DNA from: Gp6-AA40 sp035649635
GTDB lineage: Bacteria; Acidobacteriota; Vicinamibacteria; Vicinamibacterales; UBA2999
Reading direction: 5' to 3'
Assembly (NCBI GenBank): GCA_035649635.1
Contig: DASRJE010000102.1
Span: forward strand, 62,001 to 126,000
Length of the DNA stretch: 64,000 nucleotides
This document shows positions 31,883 through 41,700 of the stretch, in pieces. Each line of letters opens with the position of its first letter. Within the stretch, counting starts at the first letter, position 1. The translations under genes and the position numbers were made by a program. The notes under the pieces are model-generated. The model was not told the origin of the DNA. It saw only the letters and a list, made by a program, of their open reading frames with translations, and ran no database searches.

Positions 31883-34746
31883 CCGTTCCGGCAGTCAACA
31901 TCTCCGAACTTCGACACGAGCTGACGACCGCGTTGCTCGGTGACGTGCGTTTTGACGCGGTCTCTCGTGCGCTCTACTCCACCGACGCCAGCGTCTACCA
32001 GATCGAACCAGTTGGCGTCGCGCTCCCTCGTTCCCGGGACGATCTCCTTCGCATCGTGCGGACGTGTGTGCGGCACAGCTGCCCGATCACGATGCGTGGC
32101 GGCGGCACGTCCCAGGCTGGTCAAGCCATTGGCGCCGGCCTGATCGTCGACACGTCGAAGTACCTCAACGCGATCCTCGAGTTGAATGTCGAAGAGCGAT
32201 GGGTTCGTGTCGAACCCGGCGTTGTGCTCGACGAGCTGAACGCCCAGCTCCGTCCGCACGGTTTGCGCTTTGCGCCCGACGTCTCGACCGCGAGCCGCGC
32301 CACGGTCGGCGGAATGATGGCGAACAATTCGAGCGGCGCGCGGTCGGTGATTTACGGCAAGACGATCGATCACGTCATCGAGCAGGAGGTCGTGCTGTCC
32401 GATGGCTCGGTCGTCACATTTGGGCCGCTCAGCGAAGGAGAACTGGCGAGGAAGTGTGCCGGCGACACCCTGGAGGCGCGGTGTTATCGGACCGTGGCCG
32501 AGGTCGCGTCCGCTCACGCGGAGGAAATCGAGCGCCGGTACCCCAAAGTGCTCAGGCGTGTAGGCGGTTACAACCTGGACGACTTCGTACCCGGGCGCCC
32601 ATTCAATCTCGCGCGCTTGATGGTCGGATCCGAAGGCACCCTCGGCGTCGTGTTGTCGGCAAAGTTGAAACTCGTGCCGCTGCCACGAGCCAAAGCCGTC
32701 ATGGCGATCCAATTCGCGCAGTTGCTCGAATCGCTGGCAGCCGCTCCGCTCATCCTGCGGCACCGGCCATCGGCGGTCGAGGTGATGGACAAGTCGATCC
32801 TCGATCACACGCGCAAGAGCGCGGCGCTCGAGGCCATGCGCCAAAGCTTCATCGAGGGCGATCCGGCCTCGCTGCTCTGCGTCGAGTTCTACGACGATCG
32901 CGAGGAGAACCTGCCGCCGCGGCTGCAAGCGCTCGAACGGGATCTGCGCGCGCACAACCTTGGCTATCGCTATCACCACGCGCTCGACCTCCCCGCGCAG
33001 GCCCGCATCTGGAGTCTTCGCGAGGCGGGCCTCGGGTTGTCGATGGCGATGCGCGACGACGCAAAGTCGCTGTCGTTCGTAGAGGATACGGCCGTCTCGC
33101 CCGAGCGGCTGCGTGACTACATCGAACGCTTCCTCGCGATCGTCGCCCGGCACGGCACTACTGCCGGCGTCTACGCGCATGCGTCGGTCGGCTGTCTGCA
33201 CGTGCGGCCGGTCGTCAACATGAAGACCGATGCGGGCGTGCGCCAGTTCGAGGCCATTGCCAACGACGTGTCCGACCTCGTTCTCGAATTCGGCGGCGCG
33301 CTCTCCGGTGAACACGGCGACGGGCTCGTGCGCAGCCCGTTCATGGAAAAAATGTTCGGGCGGGCGCTCTACAGTGCGTTCCGCACGATCAAGCAGACGT
33401 TCGACCCCAAGGGAATCTTCAACCCCGGAAAGATCGTCGATGCGCCCCCACTGACCGCCAACCTGCGTTTCGGGCCGAAATACGCCGCTCGCACCCCGGT
33501 CACGTTCTTCGATTACGCCGCCGGCGGCGTGGCCGGCGCGATCGAGATGTGCAGCGGTCTCGGCGCCTGCCGCAAGACCCTCGAGGGGACGATGTGCCCG
33601 TCGTACATGGCGACGCGCGAGGAGCAGCATTCGACGCGGGGGCGGGCGAACGTCCTTCGCTTGACCATCGCGGGGCGCCTGGGCGAGTCGGGCCTGGGAG
33701 ATCGCGGCGTCTACGAATCGCTGGACCTCTGCCTCGAGTGTCGCGCCTGCAAGGCCGAATGCCCGGTGGGGGTCGATGTCGCGCGGTTCAAGAGCGAGTT
33801 CCTGTCCGACTACTGGCAACGTCATGGCACCCCGGTCGAGGCACGCATGCTCGGCAACGTGTCTTCGCTCGCTCGATGGGGCAGCCGGTTTGCGCCGCTG
33901 TCGAACTGGATCGCCGGAAGCGCTCCGGTGCGTCGTCTCAACCAACGACTGCTTGGCATCGATAAACGCCGCCGCCTGCCGCATTTCAAGCGGCAGACGC
34001 TTCGTCATCTGGTGCGAGATGAAGATGGTCAGATCGACGCCCTGGTGTTCAACGACACGTTTACGAATCACTACGACCCGGAGATCGGTCTCGCCGCGAT
34101 TGAAGTGATGCGCCGCGCGGGTGTCCGCACGGCTCTCGCCCCGAACCGCTGTTGCGGGCGCCCGCAGATCTCGAAGGGGTTGCTGGCGACCGCCCGGGAG
34201 ATGGCTGAACGCAATACGGACGCGTTACACGCGCAGGCCGCGGCCGGTCGACCCATCGTGTTTTGCGAGCCGAGCTGCCTGTCGGCCGTCAAAGAGGATG
34301 CGCCGGCGCTGCTGCGCGGTGAGAACCGTCGGCGTGCCGAGCAGGTCGCGGCAGTCAGTGTGCTGTTCGAGGAGTTCGCGGCGACGCTGATGGGACGTCT
34401 CACGCTCAAGGCCGGACCGAGGTCGGTCTTGCTGCACGGCCACTGTCACCAGAAGTCGATGGGCCTTGTCGGCCCGAGCAAGGCCATGCTCTCGCACATA
34501 CCTGGCGTAAACGTAGTCGACCTCGATGCCGGCTGTTGTGGAATGGCGGGATCGTTTGGTTACGCGCACGACCATTACGACGTGTCACGCGCGATCGGCG
34601 AACGCAAGCTGTTTCCGGCCGTGCGCAACAAGGCTGCCGGATCGGTGGTCGTTGCGGCAGGCACGTCGTGCCGGCATCAAATTGCCGATTTCACCGGCGA
34701 GAGGGCAATTCACCCTGCCGTCCTCCTTGACAGCCTGCTTCGCTGA
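31879..34746 (+). CDS. FAD-linked oxidase/Fe-S fusion, D-2-hydroxyacid dehydrogenase (YdiJ-like)
   Basis: The 955-residue fusion has an FAD-binding PCMH domain (MRGGGTSQAGQAIGAG, VEPGVVLDELNAQL, NNSSGARSVIYGKT) and an FAD-oxidase C-domain to about residue 530. Two [4Fe-4S] motifs follow near residues 557-570 (CSGLGACRKTLEGTMCP) and 617-628 (CLECRACKAECP), then two cysteine-rich CCG domains (RCCGRPQISKG near 756, GCCGMAGSFGY near 884). The layout matches YdiJ and related D-2-hydroxyglutarate or D-lactate dehydrogenases. It begins with GTG overlapping the aminotransferase stop. A dicarboxylate-type carrier is encoded downstream, consistent with 2-hydroxyacid metabolism. Confidence 0.9.
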   Translation: MTVPAVNISELRHELTTALLGDVRFDAVSRALYSTDASVYQIEPVGVALPRSRDDLLRIVRTCVRHSCPITMRGGGTSQAGQAIGAGLIVDTSKYLNAILELNVEERWVRVEPGVVLDELNAQLRPHGLRFAPDVSTASRATVGGMMANNSSGARSVIYGKTIDHVIEQEVVLSDGSVVTFGPLSEGELARKCAGDTLEARCYRTVAEVASAHAEEIERRYPKVLRRVGGYNLDDFVPGRPFNLARLMVGSEGTLGVVLSAKLKLVPLPRAKAVMAIQFAQLLESLAAAPLILRHRPSAVEVMDKSILDHTRKSAALEAMRQSFIEGDPASLLCVEFYDDREENLPPRLQALERDLRAHNLGYRYHHALDLPAQARIWSLREAGLGLSMAMRDDAKSLSFVEDTAVSPERLRDYIERFLAIVARHGTTAGVYAHASVGCLHVRPVVNMKTDAGVRQFEAIANDVSDLVLEFGGALSGEHGDGLVRSPFMEKMFGRALYSAFRTIKQTFDPKGIFNPGKIVDAPPLTANLRFGPKYAARTPVTFFDYAAGGVAGAIEMCSGLGACRKTLEGTMCPSYMATREEQHSTRGRANVLRLTIAGRLGESGLGDRGVYESLDLCLECRACKAECPVGVDVARFKSEFLSDYWQRHGTPVEARMLGNVSSLARWGSRFAPLSNWIAGSAPVRRLNQRLLGIDKRRRLPHFKRQTLRHLVRDEDGQIDALVFNDTFTNHYDPEIGLAAIEVMRRAGVRTALAPNRCCGRPQISKGLLATAREMAERNTDALHAQAAAGRPIVFCEPSCLSAVKEDAPALLRGENRRRAEQVAAVSVLFEEFAATLMGRLTLKAGPRSVLLHGHCHQKSMGLVGPSKAMLSHIPGVNVVDLDAGCCGMAGSFGYAHDHYDVSRAIGERKLFPAVRNKAAGSVVVAAGTSCRHQIADFTGERAIHPAVLLDSLLR

Positions 34747-34753
34747 GCTACAT

Positions 34754-34814
34754 TCCACCTCCCACTTTCTACTTACTTCCCCACTTTGACCTTTATACTT
34801 CCCACTTCCTTCTT
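34754..34814. repeat. Heptamer array CCCACTT/CTACTTA before the MatC-like gene
   Basis: The 68-bp gap after the dehydrogenase gene consists of ACTT-based 7-bp units such as CCCACTT, TCTACTT and CTTTGAC. It runs directly into the ATG at 34815, so no classical Shine-Dalgarno sequence is present. Confidence 0.75.
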
Positions 34815-36047
34815 ATGACGCTCGCCTGGCTGTCCCTCGGTGCGCTGGTGATCGCCATGATCGTCAGTTGCTTCTCGACGCTCAACGTCGGCGTCCTGGC
34901 CCTGGCGCTCGCATGGATCGTCGGCGTGTATCTCGGGAGCATGAGTCTCAACGATGTGTTGAGCGGCTTCCCCACGCAACTCTTTCTCACGCTGGCCGGC
35001 GTCACGCTGCTCTTTACGCAGGCACAATTGAACGGCACGCTCGATCGTGTGGCGCATGCCGCTGTCCGCATCTGTCGCGGCAACACCGGCCTCATCCCCG
35101 TGATGTTTTTCCTCCTCGGGTCGGTCATCGCGTCGCTCGGGCCGGGAAACGTCGCGACAGCCGCGATGCTCGCGCCGATGGCGATGGCCGTTGCCTCTCG
35201 CGCGGCGATCCCGCCGTTCCTCATGGCCATCATGGTCGGCAACGGTGCGCAGTCGGGTGCGCTCTCCCCTGTCGCTCCGACCGGCATCATCGTCACCGGG
35301 CTGATGGACAAGATCGGGTTGGGTGGTTACGAGCTGCGAACGTATATTGCCAACCTTCTCGCCCACGCCATCATCGCCTTCGCCGGCTACTTCCTGCTCG
35401 GCGGCCTTGGCCTGTTCCGTCGTCGCTACGTCGGTGGAGAAAAAGACGGCGAAGCCACGCGGCTCGCGATGACGCATTGGATCACCCTGGCAGTGGTTGG
35501 CGCTGTCCTTGTCACCGTACTGTTCATGAATGCCAACATCGGCATGGCCGCCTTTACCGGTGCCGTCGTGCTGGCAGCGCTGCGCGTCGCCGATCACGAG
35601 CAAGCAATCCGCAAGATGCCGTGGATTCCGATCCTGATGGTCAGCGGGGTCAGCGTGCTCGTGGCCCTTCTCGACAAGACCGGCGGACTGGATCTGTTCA
35701 CCGCCATCCTGGCTCGATTTGCAACACCCGGGACGCTGACCGGCGTGATCGCGTTCGTCACTGGCATCATCTCCGTGTACAGCAGCACATCAGGCGTGGT
35801 GCTGCCCGCGTTTCTCCCCACGGTACCGGGCCTGATCGAGCGCCTCGGTGGCGACGCCTTCGGCGTTGCGTCATCGATGAACATCGGAGCACACCTGGTC
35901 GATATGTCGCCTCTCTCGACCACGGGCGCAATGTGCATTGCAGGCATCAGCGACGTCGAACAGGTGCGGCCCACTTACAACAAGCTGCTGGCGTGGGGGC
36001 TTTCGATGACGGTGATCGGAGCGATTGGCTGTTGGCTCGCCTTCTGA
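34815..36047 (+). CDS. MatC-like dicarboxylate carrier (ion-transporter superfamily)
   Basis: The 410-residue integral membrane protein has about 11-12 hydrophobic helices. It starts LAWLSLGALVIAMIVSCF and carries the NVGVLALALAWIVGVYLG segment typical of the MatC N-terminal domain. A first GPGNVATAAML and SPVAPTGIIVTGL pair and a late ISVYSSTSGVVLPAFLPT and MSPLSTTGAMCIAG pair look like the two hairpin signatures of SLC13/DcuC-type carriers. A C4-dicarboxylate or malonate substrate is inferred. The preceding YdiJ-like dehydrogenase handles 2-hydroxyacids, so the carrier may import its substrate. Confidence 0.82.
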   Translation: MTLAWLSLGALVIAMIVSCFSTLNVGVLALALAWIVGVYLGSMSLNDVLSGFPTQLFLTLAGVTLLFTQAQLNGTLDRVAHAAVRICRGNTGLIPVMFFLLGSVIASLGPGNVATAAMLAPMAMAVASRAAIPPFLMAIMVGNGAQSGALSPVAPTGIIVTGLMDKIGLGGYELRTYIANLLAHAIIAFAGYFLLGGLGLFRRRYVGGEKDGEATRLAMTHWITLAVVGAVLVTVLFMNANIGMAAFTGAVVLAALRVADHEQAIRKMPWIPILMVSGVSVLVALLDKTGGLDLFTAILARFATPGTLTGVIAFVTGIISVYSSTSGVVLPAFLPTVPGLIERLGGDAFGVASSMNIGAHLVDMSPLSTTGAMCIAGISDVEQVRPTYNKLLAWGLSMTVIGAIGCWLAF

Positions 36048-36051
36048 CGAC

Positions 36052-36078
36052 GGAACCCGGAACCGGGAACGGAACCGT
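36052..36078. repeat. Short GGAACCC heptamer array
   Basis: GGAACCC, GGAACCG and GGAACGG are consecutive 7-bp units followed by AACCGTA. They lie between the carrier gene stop and the promoter of the next gene. Confidence 0.7.
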
Positions 36079-36108
36079 AACGAGGTGGTCAATACCGCCG
36101 GAATCAGC

Positions 36109-36114
36109 TATATT
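36109..36114 (+). promoter_or_regulatory. -10 box before the secreted-protein gene
   Basis: TATATT lies 9 nt before the ATG at 36124, so the transcript leader would be only a few bases long. No Shine-Dalgarno sequence is seen. The -35 region (around 36086) is weak. Confidence 0.4.
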
Positions 36115-36123
36115 GCCCGCCGT

Positions 36124-36693
36124 ATGAAAACGCTTCCTACTCTTGCAATTTCCACGAGCCTCGTTGTGCTGTCGGTTGCGAGCTTTTCCAGTTTTGCCGA
36201 ACAGGCTCAGGCGCCCGCAGGCGCGGGACGAGCACAACAGGCGGCTCCTCCACCGGCTGCCCAAGCCGGACACCCGTCCGGAAAGCTGGTGATATGGGGC
36301 GACACCGCAATCTTCATCAACCCGACCGACCCCGACAATTGCCTCCTCACGAATCGCTTCAAGCGAGGACAGCGCGTCGGCTTCCGTATGACGGCGATTG
36401 ATGGCGGCACTGGCGAAGTGGAGCAAACGGCTGCGCTCGTCGCGCACGTCGAGTATTCTGGAAAGACGGTCGATGTGCCGATGCGATGGCGCGGTGAGGC
36501 GGGTCCGAAGGCACCGGCGCCGCGGGGTTATATACGCGCGCCGTACGAGCTCTGGACCGGGTTCTGGACGGTCCCGAACGACGCGCCGGTGGGTCGAATC
36601 AGCTACACCGTCACAGCGACCGACAAGTTCGGGAGAAAGGCGACGTTCTCGCCATTCTCCGCCGAAGCATCGCAACTCGTCATCGTCCCGTAG
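36124..36693 (+). CDS. Secreted protein, unknown
   Basis: This 189-residue protein has a signal peptide (MKTLPTLAISTSLVVLSVAS) and a Pro/Ala/Gln-rich stretch to about residue 50. A compact, beta-rich domain follows, with SGKLVIWGDTAIFINPTD, a FKRGQRVGFRMTAIDGGTG strand pair and VGRISYTVTATDKFGRKATF. The last part resembles an Ig-like or PKD-like fold, but I do not recognise a named family. The frame open to 36025 adds a repeat-derived N-terminus and was rejected. The lipoprotein gene follows by 5 bp and probably belongs to the same unit. Confidence 0.75.
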   Translation: MKTLPTLAISTSLVVLSVASFSSFAEQAQAPAGAGRAQQAAPPPAAQAGHPSGKLVIWGDTAIFINPTDPDNCLLTNRFKRGQRVGFRMTAIDGGTGEVEQTAALVAHVEYSGKTVDVPMRWRGEAGPKAPAPRGYIRAPYELWTGFWTVPNDAPVGRISYTVTATDKFGRKATFSPFSAEASQLVIVP

Positions 36694-36698
36694 GCTGG

Positions 36699-38165
36699 AT
36701 GAAACTGCTTCGTCGGTCGGGGCTGCCGCTTATCGCGTTGCTTGCGCTGGTCGCCTGCTCGCGCACGGCAGCTTCTCCGTCTGAATCGTCCTCGACCGAT
36801 TCGGCGGCTGCGGCCGCGTCGTCCCCATCCTCTGCCCAGTTGTCGCTCACGTACAAGACGCCGACCGTCGGTGCCGATGTCGAGGTAACCGCAACCGGCT
36901 TGCCGCCGGGTAAGACTGTCGATCTCACATGGGGCACCGTGACCGGCGGTTGGGTAGTCGAGGACTACTACCGCTTTCTCGGCAAAAAGTACGCGGAGTC
37001 CATCGTGTCGCTCGGAAAGTTCACTGTCGATGCGAGCGGGCGGCTTGCCGCCGGGTTCACCATTCCAGAGGATTTCGGGGGCGTGCACGAGGTAATCGCC
37101 CTGATCGATGGAAAACCGGTCGCGCAAAACGGCATTGAGGTCACCCAGAGCTTCGAGCTAACGCCAACATCCGGCCCGCTCGGAACACCCATCGAGCTCA
37201 AAGTGAAAGGGCTCGGATGGCGGACCATGGAGAGCACGTGGGTCGTGAACTGGGATAACAACCTGGTGGGTTTCATCTCTGCCGCCAGTTCCAAGGGCTC
37301 GGCGATCGCCAGGTTCCGTGCCGCCGGACCTTCCGGCGATCATGTCGTGCGCGTGCTGACCGGTTACCAGGGCCAGGGCTATCTCAACTACGAGCAATCA
37401 CCGGTCGCGCACCTGCCACGTCCGCAATTCACGTTTCGGACGACACCTGGCCGGGCGCCGTCGCCTGTCGCCTACGCCGAGCCGTATCAACGCCAGCCAT
37501 ATCCAAAGACCGAGGTGTTCGTCGAAGACGCGACTCTGGTGCTCGACGCGACGCAGGGTCCTGTTGGATCTCGAACCACGCTGCGCGGCACAGGGTTCCC
37601 AGCGGACGCGTCACTGCAACTCGCCTGGCAAACCTACGTCGGAAGCCGCGTCAGCGGGAATGGATTCGAACCACAGGAAAAAGAATTCGGCACGGTGAAA
37701 GTCCGTGGGGATGGCCAAATCGATCTGCCGATCACGATCCCCGACGATCTGGGTGGCCTACATGGGCTCGCGGTTCGGAGCGGCGACAAGACGCTGGCGC
37801 GTGTCTTCTTCGTGATCGAAACCAGCATCGTCAGCATCTCGCCCATGTCGGGGCCGGTCGGCACTCCGGTCACGATTCATTTGAAAGGCGTGGGCTGGAC
37901 GGAATACGACAACATCTACGTCGCGACCTACGATAACGCCTACATGGGGTACGCCTGCGGCTTCAACAGTCAAGGCGATGTCGTGATCAATTTCCACGCG
38001 ACAGGGTCGCCGGGTCAGCACATCATCGACCTCTATCCCGGCATCTATCAGGGTCCACCGAGCGAGACGCAGTTGCTTTACCGTCAACCGCAGCTCACCT
38101 ACGCCGACGATCACCCCGGCAACAAGATCCCCGCGCTCCGCTTCACGTTCGAAGTCACTCCGTAA
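36699..38165 (+). CDS. Lipoprotein with IPT/TIG-like repeats
   Basis: The 488-residue protein has a lipoprotein signal (LPLIALLALVACS; lipobox cysteine at about residue 20) and a Ser/Ala-rich tether. Four similar beta-sandwich-like modules follow. Three begin with related motifs: TPTSGPLGTPIELKVKGLGW, DATQGPVGSRTTLRGTGFP and SPMSGPVGTPVTIHLKGVGW. These are the hallmarks of IPT/TIG-like Ig domains. It is probably exposed at the outer membrane or in the periplasm. Its function is unknown. Its end overlaps the convergent zinc-ribbon gene by 11 bp. Confidence 0.8.
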   Translation: MKLLRRSGLPLIALLALVACSRTAASPSESSSTDSAAAAASSPSSAQLSLTYKTPTVGADVEVTATGLPPGKTVDLTWGTVTGGWVVEDYYRFLGKKYAESIVSLGKFTVDASGRLAAGFTIPEDFGGVHEVIALIDGKPVAQNGIEVTQSFELTPTSGPLGTPIELKVKGLGWRTMESTWVVNWDNNLVGFISAASSKGSAIARFRAAGPSGDHVVRVLTGYQGQGYLNYEQSPVAHLPRPQFTFRTTPGRAPSPVAYAEPYQRQPYPKTEVFVEDATLVLDATQGPVGSRTTLRGTGFPADASLQLAWQTYVGSRVSGNGFEPQEKEFGTVKVRGDGQIDLPITIPDDLGGLHGLAVRSGDKTLARVFFVIETSIVSISPMSGPVGTPVTIHLKGVGWTEYDNIYVATYDNAYMGYACGFNSQGDVVINFHATGSPGQHIIDLYPGIYQGPPSETQLLYRQPQLTYADDHPGNKIPALRFTFEVTP

Positions 38166-38658
38166 CGGCGCGACCCCACGCGCGAGCAATCCGTCGAAGC
38201 TCAGCTGCATCGAGCCAGTTCACCTGACACGTCTCGCACGTGTCGATGACCAGGTTGCCAGGACCGCCGTAGAAGTGACTCAGCATCGGACGATGACACG
38301 CCGGGCAATCGATCGTGCGATCGCCGGGCGTCTGGCGTCGTGGCGGGATCGCCGCTGAAGACTCTTCGTAACCGCGCGCGGCTCCGATGACGGACACGAA
38401 GTGTTCCATCTCGATCAACATGCCTTCGCAGCGCGGACATAGCTGCAACGGGAACCCATCGAGTTTTCCGTGTGAGAGCGGCCTTGCGCATGATGGACAC
38501 GCCATCTCGCTACCTGCTCCGGCCTCGATCCAGCGGGTGATTCCTGCCGGCAATTCCACCGAACCGCAGTGGCTGCATGAGATCTTGCCCTCGGCTCGAT
38601 CAACCAGCATCGGCGCACCACAATTGGCGCAATTCGGCACGACAAGCTTATCGGCCAT
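38155..38658 (-). CDS. Zinc-ribbon protein (TFIIB-type zinc fingers)
   Basis: The 167-residue soluble protein has four CxxC pairs making zinc ribbons: CANCGAP..CSHC, CPSCARPLSH..CPRCEGMLIE, then CPACHRPM and CETCQVNWLD. The CPxCxxxL and CxxCxGxWLD pattern is typical of small zf-TFIIB domain proteins of unknown function. It converges on the lipoprotein gene with an 11-bp overlap of the 3' ends. Confidence 0.85.
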   Translation of the reverse strand: MADKLVVPNCANCGAPMLVDRAEGKISCSHCGSVELPAGITRWIEAGAGSEMACPSCARPLSHGKLDGFPLQLCPRCEGMLIEMEHFVSVIGAARGYEESSAAIPPRRQTPGDRTIDCPACHRPMLSHFYGGPGNLVIDTCETCQVNWLDAAELRRIARAWGRAVTE

Positions 38659-38689
38659 CGCGCATCGAAACTGGAGTCAGGCGCGCCGA

Positions 38690-38731
38690 TTGGGAGTTGG
38701 GAAATTGGCGGTTGGGAGTTGGGAGTTAAAC
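38690..38731. repeat. TTGGGAG/GTTGGGA heptamer array
   Basis: Six 7-bp units in phase (TTGGGAG, TTGGGAA, ATTGGCG, GTTGGGA, GTTGGGA, GTTAAAC) lie between the zinc-ribbon gene start and the terminator of the receptor gene. The unit is nearly identical to those near ftsY and at 49437-49506. Confidence 0.85.
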
Positions 38732-38763
38732 CGGCCGGCCCCCGAAGGGACCGGCCGGCCGAT
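38731..38763 (-). terminator. Terminator of the TonB-dependent receptor gene
   Basis: On the minus strand, just after the receptor stop codon, a GGCCGGTCCC-TTCG-GGGGCCGGCC hairpin with a stable UUCG tetraloop is followed by TTTAA. This is a good Rho-independent terminator for the receptor transcript. Confidence 0.8.
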
Positions 38764-38764
38764 T

Positions 38765-41700
38765 CTAGAAGCTGAAGTCGACGCTGATACGAGCCAGCCG
38801 CCCCGTCAGGACGGAGTTGGCCTGCAACCATGTGCCGTTCGGAACGAAGTTCTGGTTATAGGTCAGGATGGCACTCGCATTCATCACGTTGTAAAGATCG
38901 ACCGACACCATCGACCGAGTCGAACCGAATCTCAGGTTCTTCGCAATGCGGAGGTCGAGCTGATTGATCCGATCCCCGTACATCGACCCCGGCTCGATCA
39001 AGTTGAAGGTGACGTTGGGGACGTTCCCTGACGGGGGTCGTCCGAGGAACCGCGCGACGTCGGCCGCCGGCATCGCGTAGTTGGCGGAGAGCAGCGCTCC
39101 AGGCTTGCTCTGGAATACGGCGCTCACCTGCGCGTCAATCTTCGGGATGACGTAAGACCCGAGACCCCGAAGTTGTGTGAGCCACCCGTACGCCACGTGG
39201 CAGTATGGACTGGTCATGCTGACGTTCGAGCCGACGAGCCCTGCTCCGATTCCGACACTGAGCTCTGGCAGGTTTTCGCGGACGTCGCAGTTGTCGGCCA
39301 CGTTCTGACCCGTGCTCGTTCCCCCCTGTAACGTAAGACCGCCCTGCGTGCGGAGATTGAGCGTGATGTCGACGCCGTTGAAGTACTGATACCACTCGCC
39401 GTATTTGCTGGCGACCGTCGACAGATCGTCGACCTGACCGGATTTGCTCGGGACAACGTTGTAGAGGCCGGAGATCGTGTAACCGCCACCGTCCGGCAGC
39501 CGCGGATCGAGCGGCGCGACGATGCTGTAAGGCGTGAGGTCCGCGGACGTCAACGCAAGATTATCGTTGAGCGTGAACCCGTCGAACCACCGCCGGTAGT
39601 AACCGACCTCGAGCGACATGCGTTGCATGAGCTGCTGTTGAACCGAAACGCCGAAACTCCAGTCCGACGGCCTCACGCCCCAGCCGCTGAGGAGATCGGG
39701 ATCGTAGTTGCCCGTCAGGACCGGCTGGCCGAATCGCGTATTTGACAACTGCCCGCAGAAATCCGCTCCGCCACCTCCGTTGACGGCGGCAGCATTGCCG
39801 TGCGCGAGAGGATTGGTGAAGTCGCAGTCGGCGACCAGATCCCCGTCCGCATCGATCCACGTCCTGGAGGCACCCACCACGCCAAAGGGCCCAGTGGTCC
39901 TCGGTACCCGCAGGGTCGGATTCGAGTTAGCGTAGGTGGTGGACACACCGACGCCTTCGAGATATTTCCCCAGGTTGACCTTCACAGCGGTCCTGCCGTT
40001 GCCGAACACATCGATCGCCGCCCCCATTCGGGGGGTGATGTCCTTGTAGCTGTCGACTCCCTTGGTCTCCGGGAAGTGGAACGCGACCGGGAGAAATCTA
40101 TCCGGACCGATGTTCTGCTCGGGGAACCAGCTTTTCGCGACGTCGAATCGGAGCGCTCCCTGCAGTGTCAGCCGACCCATGGTGAACTGTTCCTGAGCAT
40201 AGACGGCGTCCCATCCCGCGCGCGCGTCGTTCACCCACGGTGAGATCGTCTGCGTCAGTTGATTCGGGATGCCGTTGTTGAAGCGGTACCAGAGGTCGTT
40301 GTTGTTCGAGTACCACGTGCGGTCGTCGGTCATCAGCGTGCCCTGATACCCGACTTTGAAGCTGTGCCGACCGGTCACGTACGACATCGACGCCTTCCAC
40401 GTGTACGACCCTGTGTGATTGTTACCCCAATCCTGCGACCGGTACACGAGATCGGGACGGCCGCCGTTGTTGGCGCATCCGGCCGCGCACTGTTCGGTGA
40501 CGCGAATGAGATCGCGCGTCGCGTTATCCTCGCGCTCGAAGTTCCCCCACCCGTAATACGTCCCGCCGAAGCCGGCATCGAAGAGTAGTCGATTGGTCAC
40601 CGGCGAGTTCCACGTGACCTGCGGCACGCGCAGCGGGAGTGTCTGGCCAGGACCGATGGCCTCGGGCGAAGCGACTGGCGGTGTCGTGATTCCGATCGTG
40701 GCCCCTCTACAGTTCCGGCACACCCACTGTTCGTCCCAGTACGCGCCGAACTTGTTACGCGGCGTGACCTGCCACGTGATGCGTCCGCTGATGTTGTCCC
40801 ACGTGCGGTCGGAGAAGCCGGGCTCGCTGATGCCAGGTCCGCCCACGTACAACCACTTCGTCGGGTCACCGGAATTGAGGTTGTAGAACATGTTCGCGTT
40901 CACGCGCGTGCTTCCCTGCGTCCGCGCGGTTGCGAAGTACCACAGTTTGTCCCTGAGAATCGGGCCTCCCACGGCGCCGTTGAGGTCGTAGATCTTTGTC
41001 AGCGGAGTCGGCGCCGCAATTCCCGCGATCCCTTCCGTGTTGTCGGCCTGCAGGTTCTTGCCGCTGCCGCTGTAGAACGCCGATCCGTGGAGCGTATTTC
41101 CACCGGTCTTGGGCACGACGTTCATGACCAGGCCACCGGTTTCCGACTCGCCAAGCCCGCCCGACGTCGTGAACGAAATCTCTTCCGAGTTGCCGACGTC
41201 CACCGAGAAGCCTGGTGGCTGATTGCCGCCGGGAGGATTCCCGATGTTGAGGCCGTCAACCGTCATGCGGCCTTCGTTGTTGCGGCCGCCGTGAATGGGA
41301 AACTGTGTCGTGGCGGTTCCCGTCGCAACGTCGTTCGTGTTGGTGACGACGCCCGGCACGACAACGACCAGGGCGTTGTAGCTGCGTACCGTGGGGATTG
41401 CCTTGAGCACGTCGTTGTTCAACACCGTCTGCCGTCGAGCACTCTGCACGTCGACGATCGGGCTCTCTCCTGTGACGGTGACCGTCTCCTCGAGGGCACC
41501 GACGCGCATGTCGGCGTTGATAGTGGCCGTGAACGAGCCGGTGAGTTCGACGCCTTCGCGCTCGAACGTGCTGAACCCCGGTAATGTAAACGTAACCTTG
41601 TAGACCCCCGGCCGGAGATCTTCGATGCGGTACTGTCCGCTGCCGTCGCTGATGGTCGTGCGGACTTTTTCGATCAGCGCTGGACTGCTGGCCTCTACTG

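Noticed and set aside
31567..34071. 834-codon open frame on the minus strand
   Set aside because: It lies antisense to the aminotransferase and the FAD/Fe-S dehydrogenase, whose motifs are unambiguous. Its translation is rich in Arg/His/Asp with no recognisable domain, as expected of an antisense frame in GC-rich DNA.
34868..36127. 419-codon open frame overlapping the MatC-like carrier in another frame
   Set aside because: It is extremely Arg-rich, while the overlapping frame gives a typical polytopic membrane protein.
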